From Bacteroidota bacterium (GTDB lineage Bacteria > Bacteroidota > Bacteroidia > UBA8524): a DNA stretch of 64,000 nt. A program made the translations under genes and the position numbers. The DNA is taken from assembly GCA_016124735.1 (NCBI GenBank), contig WGMZ01000010.1, forward strand, positions 1 through 64,000, written 5' to 3'. Below the pieces are notes generated by a model. It saw only the letters and a program-made list of their open reading frames with translations. It was not told the origin of the DNA and ran no database searches. Numbering within the stretch: position 1 is the stretch's first letter; every line of letters starts with the position of its first letter. This document shows, piece after piece, positions 9,614 to 17,028 of this stretch.

Positions 9614-10191
9614 TGCGGGTCGACCGACATATTCCTCTGGCAGAAGCCAGCGACGAGCTCCTGATGGAGCTTGTTGTGTTGGGTAAGAAGGAGGCCTTAC
9701 GGGAACTCTACGAACGGTATTTTAGTTTGCTTTGTCGCTTTGCTCATGGATTTTTAAAAGATGAAGCAAAGGCGGAAGACGCTGTACAGGAAGTATTTAT
9801 CCGCATCCTGAACCAGAGAAATCAATTCGACACCGGGAGGAAATTCCGTAGCTGGATGTTTACCCTTTGCGCAAACCATTGCAAGAACATCTTACGCGAT
9901 GAGGCCAATCGTACCCGCATCCTGCAAACCGAACAGAAGGACAAAGAAAGCCTTGAAGAGCCAAATTACAACCTGGACCAAGTCCGGCTAAAAGAAGAAA
10001 TCAAGCGCTTACTTGCCCGATGCAGTGAAAAAGAGAAACAACTGTATAATCTCCGTTTCGAGATGGATTTATCGGTAAAAGAAATCGCGGGCATCATGGA
10101 ATTACCCGAAGGTTCGGTCAAGTCCGGACTCTTCTATCTCATTAAAAAACTCAGCACCCCTTTAAAAGCTATTATTCATGAATATCAATAA
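9613..10191 (+). CDS. ECF-type RNA polymerase sigma-70 factor
   Basis: At 192 residues this is the normal size for an ECF sigma factor. Region 2 is seen at about 25-90 (LYERYFSLLCRFAHGFL, then AEDAVQEVFIRIL, then FRSWMFTLCANHCKNIL). Region 4, a helix-turn-helix, is seen at about 135-185 (LRFEMDLSVKEIAGIMELPEGSVKS). It should direct RNA polymerase to a small set of promoters when released from its anti-sigma factor. It begins on the last base of the preceding gene and its 3' end overlaps the next gene by 14 bp, so all three are one transcription and translation unit. Confidence 0.93.
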   Translation: MRVDRHIPLAEASDELLMELVVLGKKEALRELYERYFSLLCRFAHGFLKDEAKAEDAVQEVFIRILNQRNQFDTGRKFRSWMFTLCANHCKNILRDEANRTRILQTEQKDKESLEEPNYNLDQVRLKEEIKRLLARCSEKEKQLYNLRFEMDLSVKEIAGIMELPEGSVKSGLFYLIKKLSTPLKAIIHEYQ

Positions 10192-10843
10192 TCACACAGT
10201 AATATTCGAATGGATGGAGTCCCGTCCATTTGCCCAACTCAATTCAGAGGAACAAGCGGCAGTGCTGAAAGCGATGGATGCACTTACATACGACGAGATG
10301 TATTTAGCAATCTGCATTATAGAGGGAAGAAATCCCGAAGTTAAAACCCGCGGTAAAGAAGCCATTTGGGAAAAAATAGCCACTTCCTTCCCAACAAACA
10401 AACCCAACCCGGTTGCCGAGCCTGACGAGGTGACCAACAAGAAAAAGACGACGGCACTGAGCCTTTGGCTCAACCGAAACGTTCCCGCATCCCGGGTAGC
10501 CGCCCTCCTGATTCTATTGATGCTTGCCTTTGCCTGGCTCTTCTTCTATCACACAGAAACCCAATTCACAGAAGTGCCGGTCATTCAAAAAGACACCGTT
10601 TATGTAGACCGTGCCGTTCCGACAGAAGTGCCGGTACATGATACGGTTTGGCTGCAAAGTCATGAAAAAGTGGTGAGAACCGTAGCCATTAAAAAGCCCG
10701 CACGGCAAAATGTGGCGCCATCACTAGAGCCGGAATTGCATGTACAATCTGCTTCCGAAAGTTCAGATCCCATCAATAATCCAAAGCGGAACAGTTTGCA
10801 ATTCGACACTTTGGTTAGTAAAATTGGGTTTGTAACACTTTAA
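10178..10843 (+). CDS. single-pass membrane protein, probable anti-sigma factor
   Basis: This 221-residue protein has a cytoplasmic N-terminal part of about 100 residues, one membrane helix (about 109-124, VAALLILLMLAFAWLFF) and an extracytoplasmic tail rich in Pro, Val and Thr. This is the layout of anti-sigma factors encoded directly after ECF sigma genes, and the coding overlap with the sigma gene supports the pairing. No zinc-binding HxxxCxxC motif is present, so it is not of the ZAS class. No named domain is recognised; the role is inferred from position and topology. It ends just before a TCGA-rich hairpin. Confidence 0.7.
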   Translation: MNINNHTVIFEWMESRPFAQLNSEEQAAVLKAMDALTYDEMYLAICIIEGRNPEVKTRGKEAIWEKIATSFPTNKPNPVAEPDEVTNKKKTTALSLWLNRNVPASRVAALLILLMLAFAWLFFYHTETQFTEVPVIQKDTVYVDRAVPTEVPVHDTVWLQSHEKVVRTVAIKKPARQNVAPSLEPELHVQSASESSDPINNPKRNSLQFDTLVSKIGFVTL

Positions 10844-10846
10844 GTC

Positions 10847-10870
10847 GGTCGATGGTCGAACTTCGACAAA
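10847..10870 (+). repeat. short TCGA-rich palindromic repeat, copy 1
   Basis: The string GGTCGATGGTCGAA is followed by CTTCGACAAAC. It includes a hairpin with 6-bp arms, GTCGAA (10855-10860) and TTCGAC (10862-10867). Almost the same string recurs at 12776-12800. Confidence 0.6.
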
Positions 10871-10910
10871 CTTCTTCCCAACAAACTTACTCTCATAACT
10901 CCCGACTACC

Positions 10911-11729
10911 CTAGCCCCGAATCTGGCGGAAAGCTTCACGCATCATCTTCTCGTTGTTCCGGCCAAACTTTTCAGGCATCACACGCGATCCAATGAACGA
11001 TACAATGCGATTGGCTTTTCCCGGAATGATGGTACCCTTTCGCGGAAAATCCTCCAAAGCCGTTTGCACCACCTCCAAAGTCGACATGTTTTTCATGGGT
11101 GTTTTACTCCAGTCGATATCCTTTTCCACCGCATCGAGCATAGGCGTTTGCGTCAGGCCGGGAGCCAAAACGGAAACATCGACTTTTTTTGCCCGCAATT
11201 CTTCCCGCAACGACAATGCAAGCATATTGATATAGGCCTTGCTCGCAGAATAATTGGCGAAATACGGACTGATAAAATGGCTGGCCAAACTGGATACGAG
11301 CAAAATTCCTCCCTGGCCCCTTTTCACCAACTTATCACTGAAATAACGGGTCAACCGAAGGGTAGATGCCACGTTCAATTGCAAAAGTTCCATTTCGTGT
11401 TCTTCGCTGCTTTGCTCAAAACGACCGTGACTTTCCATTCCGGCAGAATGAATGAACAGGCCAATATCCAGTCCTTTGAGGCTGCTAAAAAAGCGGTCGA
11501 TGGATTCGTTCAGTGTCAGGTCCAACTCACGAACCTGCACCTTCACCTTGTAGCTCCTTTCCCATTCCTGCTTCAGCTTCATCAGGGTGCTTTCTTTTCT
11601 TCCGGTTATTACGAGGTTCATCCCCTGAGCTGCCAGTTCTTCACAAAAGGTTTTACCAATGCCCGAACTGGCTCCGCTAACCAATGCCCATGAGCCATAT
11701 TGAAATAAATGTGTGTACTTTGTTTTCAT
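10911..11729 (-). CDS. short-chain dehydrogenase/reductase (SDR)
   Basis: This 272-residue protein has the SDR cofactor motif GASSGIG (about 19-25), a conserved Asn119 (QLNVAST), Ser146/147 and the catalytic pair Tyr160-x3-Lys164 (YSASK). It should be an NAD(P)(H)-dependent oxidoreductase of the DltE/YqjQ-like classical type. Its substrate is unknown. ATG 11729 (MKTKYTHLFQYG) is preferred over an in-frame start 7 codons upstream, because that one lies within the shared operator region. It is divergent from an HxlR regulator with two operator-like sites between them. It is therefore probably the regulator's target. Confidence 0.87.
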   Translation of the reverse strand: MKTKYTHLFQYGSWALVSGASSGIGKTFCEELAAQGMNLVITGRKESTLMKLKQEWERSYKVKVQVRELDLTLNESIDRFFSSLKGLDIGLFIHSAGMESHGRFEQSSEEHEMELLQLNVASTLRLTRYFSDKLVKRGQGGILLVSSLASHFISPYFANYSASKAYINMLALSLREELRAKKVDVSVLAPGLTQTPMLDAVEKDIDWSKTPMKNMSTLEVVQTALEDFPRKGTIIPGKANRIVSFIGSRVMPEKFGRNNEKMMREAFRQIRG

Positions 11730-11737
11730 GTGTTTTA

Positions 11738-11783
11738 TAATTACTTTCAAAACAAAAGTAATTATTACTTCTATTTTAAAAGT
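11738..11783. promoter_or_regulatory. paired operator ACTT-N9-AAGT between SDR and HxlR genes
   Basis: Two inverted repeats of the same form, ACTT-N9-AAGT, lie at 11743-11759 and 11767-11783, 24 bp apart centre to centre, so on nearly the same face of the helix. The first extends to a perfect 10-bp inverted repeat (TAATTACTTT at 11738-11747, AAAGTAATTA at 11755-11764). The region lies in the 72 bp between two divergent genes, one of which encodes a dimeric winged-helix regulator. This is where an HxlR dimer would be expected to bind and control both genes. Confidence 0.7.
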
Positions 11784-11801
11784 TATTTTTGAAAATATTT
11801 T

Positions 11802-12176
11802 ATGGAATTCCGATCCGACTGCCCGATAAGTTCGGCATTAGACATTGTGGGAGACAAATGGACTTTATTGATTCTGCGCGATATGTTGTTTGGAGAAAAA
11901 AAGACATTCAAGGAGTTTTCTTCATCCTCTGAACACATTGCAAGTGGCATCTTAAGCAACCGGCTTCTGAAAATGGAAGAAATGGGATTGATCTGCAAAT
12001 CGAAGGTGCCCGAAAATAAGAAGACCGTAATTTACAGTCCGACAGAAAAAGGGAAAGCCTTTTTACCCCTGTTGAGAGAGATGATTCTTTGGAGCGACCA
12101 CTATCTCCATGATCATATCAACGAAAAAATGAAGCAAACTGCCAGTGCAATCAGAAATAGTCGCATGGCAAATTAA
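11802..12176 (+). CDS. HxlR-family winged-helix transcriptional regulator
   Basis: The 124-residue protein matches HxlR regulators throughout: CPISSALDIVGDKWTLLILRDMLFG at the N-terminus with the family's near-invariant Cys7, a recognition-helix region (ISSxxL-like: ASGILSNRLLKMEEMGLI) and a wing followed by the YSPTEKGKAFLPLL segment. Several HxlR proteins sense electrophiles or oxidants through that Cys. It is divergent from the SDR gene and probably regulates itself and the SDR gene through the palindromes between them. Size and start are normal for the family. Confidence 0.92.
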   Translation: MEFRSDCPISSALDIVGDKWTLLILRDMLFGEKKTFKEFSSSSEHIASGILSNRLLKMEEMGLICKSKVPENKKTVIYSPTEKGKAFLPLLREMILWSDHYLHDHINEKMKQTASAIRNSRMAN

Positions 12177-12193
12177 TGTCTAGGCCACCCGAT

Positions 12194-12700
12194 TTATTTT
12201 TCGATTCGCTCAGTAAGAGCTTCCCTAATTTCTTCGGGTTTTTGGGTACCTATGAGCAGCTTTTTGCCGTTATTAAATACCAGTTGCAGCCCCTGATCGC
12301 CGCTCACATTCCAGGCCTTGCCTCTTCCGAATAATCCCAAACGAAGTCCCCAACCACCGTATTCCCGAATGGGAGAATAGGTCCTGACTTCTGCAGATGA
12401 AATATCCTTCCAGGAAAATTCCCTGGCTCTTAGATGAAACGGAAAATAGCGCACCACAATACCTTCATCGTAAATGCTGGTTTCCAGCCGGAAGACCAGG
12501 AACAAGATATTCACCAATAAAAGCATCCCAATGGAAAACAGCAGCCCCATATCGTCCGACATACGGTCTTTGAACATTTCTTCCTGAGACCATTGCTGCC
12601 AAGCCCCACCAATGAGCGTACCATCACAAATTATCAAAATAACCCACATCCACCATTGGCGGAAGCGTTGCACCTCATTGAATAACGCTTTGTTTTCCAT
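12194..12700 (-). CDS. small membrane protein of the DUF6141-like/PH-like type
   Basis: A 168-residue protein starting MENKALFNEVQRFRQWW, with two membrane helices (about 17-38 and 53-75) and then a beta-rich C-terminal part (ETSIYDEGIVVRYFPF, then WKDISSAEVRTYSPI and GGWGLRLG). That order fits small bacterial membrane proteins with a PH-like domain. The family name is a tentative memory match. ATG 12700 is chosen because 33 upstream in-frame codons run into repeat-like intergenic DNA. It is convergent with the HxlR gene, 17 bp away. Role unknown. Confidence 0.6.
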   Translation of the reverse strand: MENKALFNEVQRFRQWWMWVILIICDGTLIGGAWQQWSQEEMFKDRMSDDMGLLFSIGMLLLVNILFLVFRLETSIYDEGIVVRYFPFHLRAREFSWKDISSAEVRTYSPIREYGGWGLRLGLFGRGKAWNVSGDQGLQLVFNNGKKLLIGTQKPEEIREALTERIEK

Positions 12701-12775
12701 ACCCTGTAAATGTACGCGATATTTGGATTGAATGGAATGGGCTTCAGGAAACGGGCTTCGTGTATCCGGTGCAAA

Positions 12776-12800
12776 TGGTCGATGGTCGAAAATCGACAAA
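12776..12800 (+). repeat. short TCGA-rich palindromic repeat, copy 2
   Basis: The string GGTCGATGGTCGAAAATCGA is followed by CAAAC, almost identical to the string at 10847-10870 and followed, like it, by a C/T-rich stretch. It lies between two divergent genes. Confidence 0.6.
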
Positions 12801-12865
12801 CCTCCTTACCTCCCTGCTTCCCCATTTCTTACCAAAAGTCAAGGCAAGACAAATCCCTTACAAAA

Positions 12866-12873
12866 TACCTTTG
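12866..12873 (+). promoter_or_regulatory. -7 promoter box TAccTTTG before the DUF4386 gene
   Basis: The sequence TACCTTTG matches the Bacteroidota -7 consensus TAnnTTTG. It ends 5 bases before the ATG at 12879, so transcription would begin about at the start codon. No -33 TTG is seen at the usual distance. Confidence 0.5.
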
Positions 12874-12878
12874 TAGCC

Positions 12879-13571
12879 ATGAAAACTAACACCCTGAACT
12901 TTGCCCGATTGACCGGAATCGCATTGCTGGCAATGGCTATTCTTGCCGGCTTTGCCTTTGTCTTTGCTATGAATGAAGTTTTTGTTCCTGCCGACATGAA
13001 TGCGACCTACCTTAATGTCCTAGCGAACACTGGATTGTATCAGGCCATGACCTGGGCTTTCACAGTGATCTTTCTGTTGGATATTTTGGTATCCTTTTCC
13101 TTGTGCTACTGGCTGTCTGACCACAATCCCAAAATGGTAAAAAGTATGGCTGTACTTCGGCTCCTGTATTCACTCATACTGGCAGTAGGAATATTTCACC
13201 TGTTTCAATCTTATTATCCCGAAGCTGCGGACCCCTATGATTCCATCCTCCGTTTTCAGCATTATTTCTCCCTGGGATTGATTGTATTTGGTGTGCATTT
13301 ATCCCTGCTCGGATGGATACTTTGGAAACGGATGGATATACCCAAACTGTTTGGTGCTTTGGCTTTGTTTGCCGGGTTATGCTATACCCTGATTCATTTT
13401 CTTATCATGAGTTGGCCGGAATTTGCTTCGTACCGTCAGACTATTGAAAATGGTTTGGCCTTGCCAATGGCTGCTGGTGAATTGGCATTGGCTCTGTGGC
13501 TCAGCATCAAAGGCAAACGTTTTTCACCCATGCTTTCCGGATCGGCTCACCCGGCGTTTTATGCGACTTAA
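12879..13571 (+). CDS. DUF4386-like membrane protein
   Basis: This 230-residue protein has six or so hydrophobic segments and begins MKTNTLNFARLTGIALLAMAIL, the pattern of DUF4386 membrane proteins (N-terminal '.ARltGillLl..i.g.f'). The function of this family is unknown. ATG 12879 is preferred over upstream in-frame codons because a TAnnTTTG box lies directly before it. The 3' end overlaps the convergent Crp/Fnr gene by 48 bp, so the two transcripts must be complementary at their ends. Confidence 0.75.
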   Translation: MKTNTLNFARLTGIALLAMAILAGFAFVFAMNEVFVPADMNATYLNVLANTGLYQAMTWAFTVIFLLDILVSFSLCYWLSDHNPKMVKSMAVLRLLYSLILAVGIFHLFQSYYPEAADPYDSILRFQHYFSLGLIVFGVHLSLLGWILWKRMDIPKLFGALALFAGLCYTLIHFLIMSWPEFASYRQTIENGLALPMAAGELALALWLSIKGKRFSPMLSGSAHPAFYAT

Positions 13572-14129
13572 AGATTCGGGGGTCATTCCGAGAAAACTGG
13601 CCAGCTGGTATTGAGGCACCCGCTGAAGCAAATCAGGTCGGTCCTTTTGCAGGTTGAGATAGCGTTCTTCCGGACTGGCTGAGATGAATTTGGCAAAAGC
13701 ATCCTGGGTATACCCAAATTCTGCTTCCAACATCTGCCGGGTAATCTCGATAAGCTGAGGGTATTTTACATACATCATCTCATCCCGTTCCGGATCTCCA
13801 ACCAGCAATACAGAGTCTTCGAGGCATTGCAGGGTACTTTCTGTTTCCTGATTATTCAGGCGAGAGGTGAAATAATTGATGGACTGTCCCTCCGTATAAA
13901 AGGCAATGGTTTTTTCCTCTGCCTCTGCATTCAAGATATATTGCCTTAAGCAGCCTTTGAGAACAAAAAAGCAAAGATGGCAATGCTCGCCCTGCTTCAC
14001 AACAATGCTGTTTTTCGCATAGCCTTTTACCAGCATTTTATCGGCAAGCCCTTCGATCTCTTCGCTGCTGAACTTTTTGAAACTATTAAGAAAATCGAAA
14101 AGGATGCTTTTGTTCGTCGAATCAGACAT
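13524..14129 (-). CDS. Crp/Fnr-family transcriptional regulator
   Basis: This 201-residue protein has an N-terminal cyclic-nucleotide-binding-fold domain (about 15-120, with VVKQGEHCHLCFFVLKGCLRQYI) and a C-terminal winged helix (about 145-195, QYQLASFLGMTPESLSRIKRRV). It lacks the phosphate-binding cassette with Arg (GE.a.l...pR.at) that cAMP receptors have. It probably does not bind cAMP despite the adenylate cyclase gene nearby. Similar Bacteroidota proteins are common and mostly of unknown ligand. Its end overlaps the convergent membrane protein gene by 48 bp. Confidence 0.88.
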   Translation of the reverse strand: MSDSTNKSILFDFLNSFKKFSSEEIEGLADKMLVKGYAKNSIVVKQGEHCHLCFFVLKGCLRQYILNAEAEEKTIAFYTEGQSINYFTSRLNNQETESTLQCLEDSVLLVGDPERDEMMYVKYPQLIEITRQMLEAEFGYTQDAFAKFISASPEERYLNLQKDRPDLLQRVPQYQLASFLGMTPESLSRIKRRVSRSGKHG

Positions 14130-14219
14130 AGCACGAATATAATAGAAGTGCCAATGTACTGAATTCCCATCTTCAGAAGATCAAGAGGAATACGACTAGA
14201 AGTAAAAAAAGAAATCAGC

Positions 14220-15056
14220 TTATTCCCAATCTTTGGTTAATTCTTCAATACGTTGATCATACTGTTCAATTTGTGCATCATACGCTGAGTTCCGTTCTTT
14301 AATAGCCTTGGCAATCAGATTGTAACGCATGGCCTGCACCAAAAAATAATTTCGGATAGAGGCATGATGTTGCAGCATATTTTCATCTCCATTTGCATAA
14401 GCATCCAACTCGTCCACAAGTTTTGCCGCTTTTTTCAATTCGGGTATGGAGGTATGGTGAATATAGGCAGCAGATTCATCAACTTTTCCCTCATTGTACA
14501 GGTTAAAACATACTTCTGCTTTGGATTCATGCTCCACAATTTCCTGGAAAATTTCCTTATATTCATTGGGCATGGCTGCCATGGTAGTCTCTTCATGCGA
14601 AAAATAACTAACCCCGAATATCAATCCTACTACAAGAATCAGACTGCCCATGGACGGGCCAACTGCCCTCCATCCAGAATAAAAGGAGCCGCCGTTTTCA
14701 TCGTGCTTTTTCAGGAAATGTCCCTGCCAATGATCCGCCAAATATTTAATTCCCAAAGCTCCACCCAGAGGCAAACCAAATCGGGCTATTTTATCGTATT
14801 CATCCGGAATTAAAAATGCAAGCAATAAGAGTATCAGCGTCATGAATACTCCTGCACCAAGTCCCAAAAGAGCTTTGGAATCCTCATCTGCATTGATAAA
14901 ATTTCTTCGGATTAAAATGCCAGCTGCCAGCGGTGTTCCAAAAAATGCTGCCCCATATATTGTTTTGAGGCTATAATATTTCTTCTCCGGCATTTCAGGT
15001 CTGAACACCTGATTTGACGAGTCAAGCGACCCGGTTTCCTGATTCAATTCGTCCAT
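14220..15056 (-). CDS. hypothetical membrane protein
   Basis: The 278-residue product has four hydrophobic segments between about 30 and 165 and a helical, charged C-terminal half of about 110 residues that looks coiled (KAIKERNSAYDAQIEQYDQRIEELTKDWE). The segment after the first two membrane helices (RFGLPLGGALGIKYLADHWQG) is glycine-rich. No family is recognised. It is single and not close to a same-strand partner. Function unknown. Confidence 0.6.
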   Translation of the reverse strand: MDELNQETGSLDSSNQVFRPEMPEKKYYSLKTIYGAAFFGTPLAAGILIRRNFINADEDSKALLGLGAGVFMTLILLLLAFLIPDEYDKIARFGLPLGGALGIKYLADHWQGHFLKKHDENGGSFYSGWRAVGPSMGSLILVVGLIFGVSYFSHEETTMAAMPNEYKEIFQEIVEHESKAEVCFNLYNEGKVDESAAYIHHTSIPELKKAAKLVDELDAYANGDENMLQHHASIRNYFLVQAMRYNLIAKAIKERNSAYDAQIEQYDQRIEELTKDWE

Positions 15057-15389
15057 GGAACGAAAATAGATTTTTCAGCCCTAATTACTTACTCTTTATT
15101 CCCTGATTCAGAATGCTCCTTTCTTCAATGAAAGAAATAAAAAAAAGGTGAACCAAATTGCTTCGATTCACCTTTCCTCTATAAACCGCCAAGTTAAAAT
15201 TTCATCTATAGGGTTTAGACAAGAGGATCCGGGCAGAAAGCTGCACAGGAGATGTAATTTTTTACATTTATCTTAAACGATTCGTATACAATTGATTAAT
15301 TCAATACAACTCCCGATTCCTCATTACACTTTATCACATTCAATAAGGAAACATGTATCTTCTGCTACCGAAACCGAACTATTTGTGCC
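15057..15389. other. intergenic stretch with an orphan terminator-like hairpin
   Basis: This 333-bp stretch lies between divergent genes. The only structure I see is the hairpin at 15138-15175 described separately. No TAnnTTTG box is evident for either flanking gene. Confidence 0.5.
15138..15175 (-). terminator. intrinsic terminator-like hairpin, minus direction, with no gene upstream of it
   Basis: Arms AAAGGTGAA (15144-15152) and TTCACCTTT (15167-15175) flank a 14-base loop. On the minus strand the stem is followed by a run of T (the A run at 15139-15146). No minus-strand gene lies between it and the divergent gene at 15390. It may end an unseen small RNA. Confidence 0.5.
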
Positions 15390-16295
15390 ATGCGTTACCT
15401 CTTTTTGTCCGTCTTTCTTTTTGCCTTTTTTCTATCAACGCCTGTATCTGCCCAATACATTTTGCCCAGGCAGGAATTGCTTGTTGATTCGGGAATACGA
15501 AAAATTAAAATATACAAACAGGAGTTCGGTATTTACGAGCGCCTCCGGGTGGATGAAATCAATCTTCCTGATAGTTTTCAAGAACACCTGAGTTGGGAAA
15601 TCGATCTGGACTCATTGGGCAAAATACAGGAGGATAAGCATTGGAATCATTCTTTTATAAGTTACCGGCGTCAATGGAAATACGACGATACCGGAAGAAT
15701 TATCTACAATTCCTGGAACTGGATGAATCTGCCCGATTTGTCCACCACCACCACAATCACTGATATAGATGGAGGGGGCTATATCCTTCAAATTTTTACC
15801 AAAGACCAGGTTACAAGTATTCAAAAAGTGGACGCTGACAATAATTTAATTTACGATGCCTATTACCGGGGAAACGATTCCACTATTTTTATTCAGGACG
15901 TGGAGCAAAACAAACAAGTCAAACGAACCTACAGAAATGGCAAGGTAATTCAGTTAGAGCTTTGGGAATGGAAGATGAAAAACGGGAAGCCTGTTACCTA
16001 TACAGAACTTTCACAAAGCTTCCCAAACAATTCCCTCACGCCGATCGAAAATAAATCCGAAATCTTTCAGGTTAATGAAGATGGAAGTCTCAAATTGTTC
16101 GGGAACTTCTCTGGCAACAATGTCTACCAGAAAATCAATTTCAGAAACCGGTATAAAAAGGCCAGCGGCATCCAATACAATGGTCCGGCAATGATTCTGG
16201 ATAATTTCAGGATGTATTCTGAGCTCATGTTTGAACCTTCTTTTACTCCGGATGCTCCGGCCTACCGCCTGCGTTACGAATACCTTAAAAGGTAA
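15390..16295 (+). CDS. hypothetical secreted protein
   Basis: A 301-residue protein with a clear signal peptide (MRYLFLSVFLFAFFLSTPVSAQ, cleavage likely after SAQ). The mature part is rich in Tyr, Asn and Asp. It contains spaced strands resembling the 'YDDTGRIIYNSWNW ... YRNGKVIQLELWEW' pattern, like the loosely repeated YD/antitoxin-like beta repeats seen in many Bacteroidota exported proteins. No family is assigned. A strong terminator follows at once. Confidence 0.6.
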   Translation: MRYLFLSVFLFAFFLSTPVSAQYILPRQELLVDSGIRKIKIYKQEFGIYERLRVDEINLPDSFQEHLSWEIDLDSLGKIQEDKHWNHSFISYRRQWKYDDTGRIIYNSWNWMNLPDLSTTTTITDIDGGGYILQIFTKDQVTSIQKVDADNNLIYDAYYRGNDSTIFIQDVEQNKQVKRTYRNGKVIQLELWEWKMKNGKPVTYTELSQSFPNNSLTPIENKSEIFQVNEDGSLKLFGNFSGNNVYQKINFRNRYKKASGIQYNGPAMILDNFRMYSELMFEPSFTPDAPAYRLRYEYLKR

Positions 16296-16318
16296 AAACC
16301 GGGCTATTGCCCGGTTTT
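16295..16318 (+). terminator. intrinsic terminator
   Basis: Perfect 10-bp arms AAAACCGGGC and GCCCGGTTTT around a 4-base loop begin at the stop codon of the upstream gene. The symmetric A and T ends let it work in both directions. Confidence 0.85.
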
Positions 16319-16481
16319 CTGCCAATTGAGCTCTCCCTTGATCTGCTAAATCGTACTCACAGGGGAGAAGCCTTTTCCGGGCAATACGTTGCGTTCTTAA
16401 GGCAAACTTTGACGAAAGGTCTGTTTTCCGGGACGAATGAATTTATTGAAGTACCCGGAATCAGGCTTCTGTATTTATTAC

Positions 16482-16996
16482 TTCATGTGTATCCGTTTAT
16501 TTCCCACCAACCCTTTTTGTTGACGGATTCAAAATCCATTTATCCTTCTTTCTATTTCCTTTTTTTTAGAAAAAAAGGAAGAAAAAAATCGCGCTTGCTT
16601 CCTCAATGACCCACTAAGCCTTCCTCCGCTATCCCGCACGTACGGGATAGCCGCTCCGTCAGGCAGCGGGTGCCCTCCCGACCAATTCGGGACGGATGCC
16701 AGGCGCCTATTGCTTACGCCAGCACATGATCACATCTCAGTCTGTTCGATATAGATAAACTTGGTGCGGGTGGGCTGGCCAAAATGCGGGCCGCGCGTTG
16801 GCGTGATGTTTTTTTAGGGAGGCCAGGTGCAATGGCCGACCGTTAAGAAAAAAACAGAGAGCGGGGAAGCTTATTTTGGCCTTGTTTTTTTGGTTCATTT
16901 TGTATTAAGACAAAATGAACACACAATAAGGAAAGAATATAAATAGGAATTGGATTATTCTGAACACGGCGAAGAGGTAATAGAGCGGAGACTCAT
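16482..16996 (+). repeat. dispersed non-coding repeat, copy A (about 515 bp; conserved core 16546-16937)
   Basis: This aligns in the same orientation with 60437-60944. The core differs by about 25 changes over some 390 bp by eye; the flanks are more diverged but keep the same length. The core begins with a hairpin of TTCCT7 and A7GGAA arms (about 16556-16580) and ends with perfect 11-bp arms GTTCATTTTGT (16893-16903) and ACAAAATGAAC (16910-16920). It also includes smaller palindromes (for example around 16632-16649 and 16676-16692). Single-base length changes in T and A runs between the copies break any shared reading frame, so it is not a protein gene. Confidence 0.85.
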
Positions 16997-17028
16997 GTAT
17001 TACTTAATGTCTTTAACAGAAGTCTCCG
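16986..17028 (+). other. imperfect hairpin at the end of repeat copy A
   Basis: Perfect 8-bp arms CGGAGACT (16986-16993) and AGTCTCCG (17021-17028) are followed by TTTT. The first arm is inside the repeat homology, the second is not, and copy B lacks a matching second arm. Confidence 0.5.

Noticed and set aside
13524-14129. cAMP receptor partner of the adenylate cyclase at 1585-3468
   Set aside because: The phosphate-binding cassette with its conserved Arg is missing in the cNMP-binding-like domain, and the genes are 10 kb apart.
16307-16609. Possible small protein at the terminator and repeat copy A
   Set aside because: It starts inside a terminator stem and runs into the low-complexity hairpin of the repeat; no domain or signal is seen.
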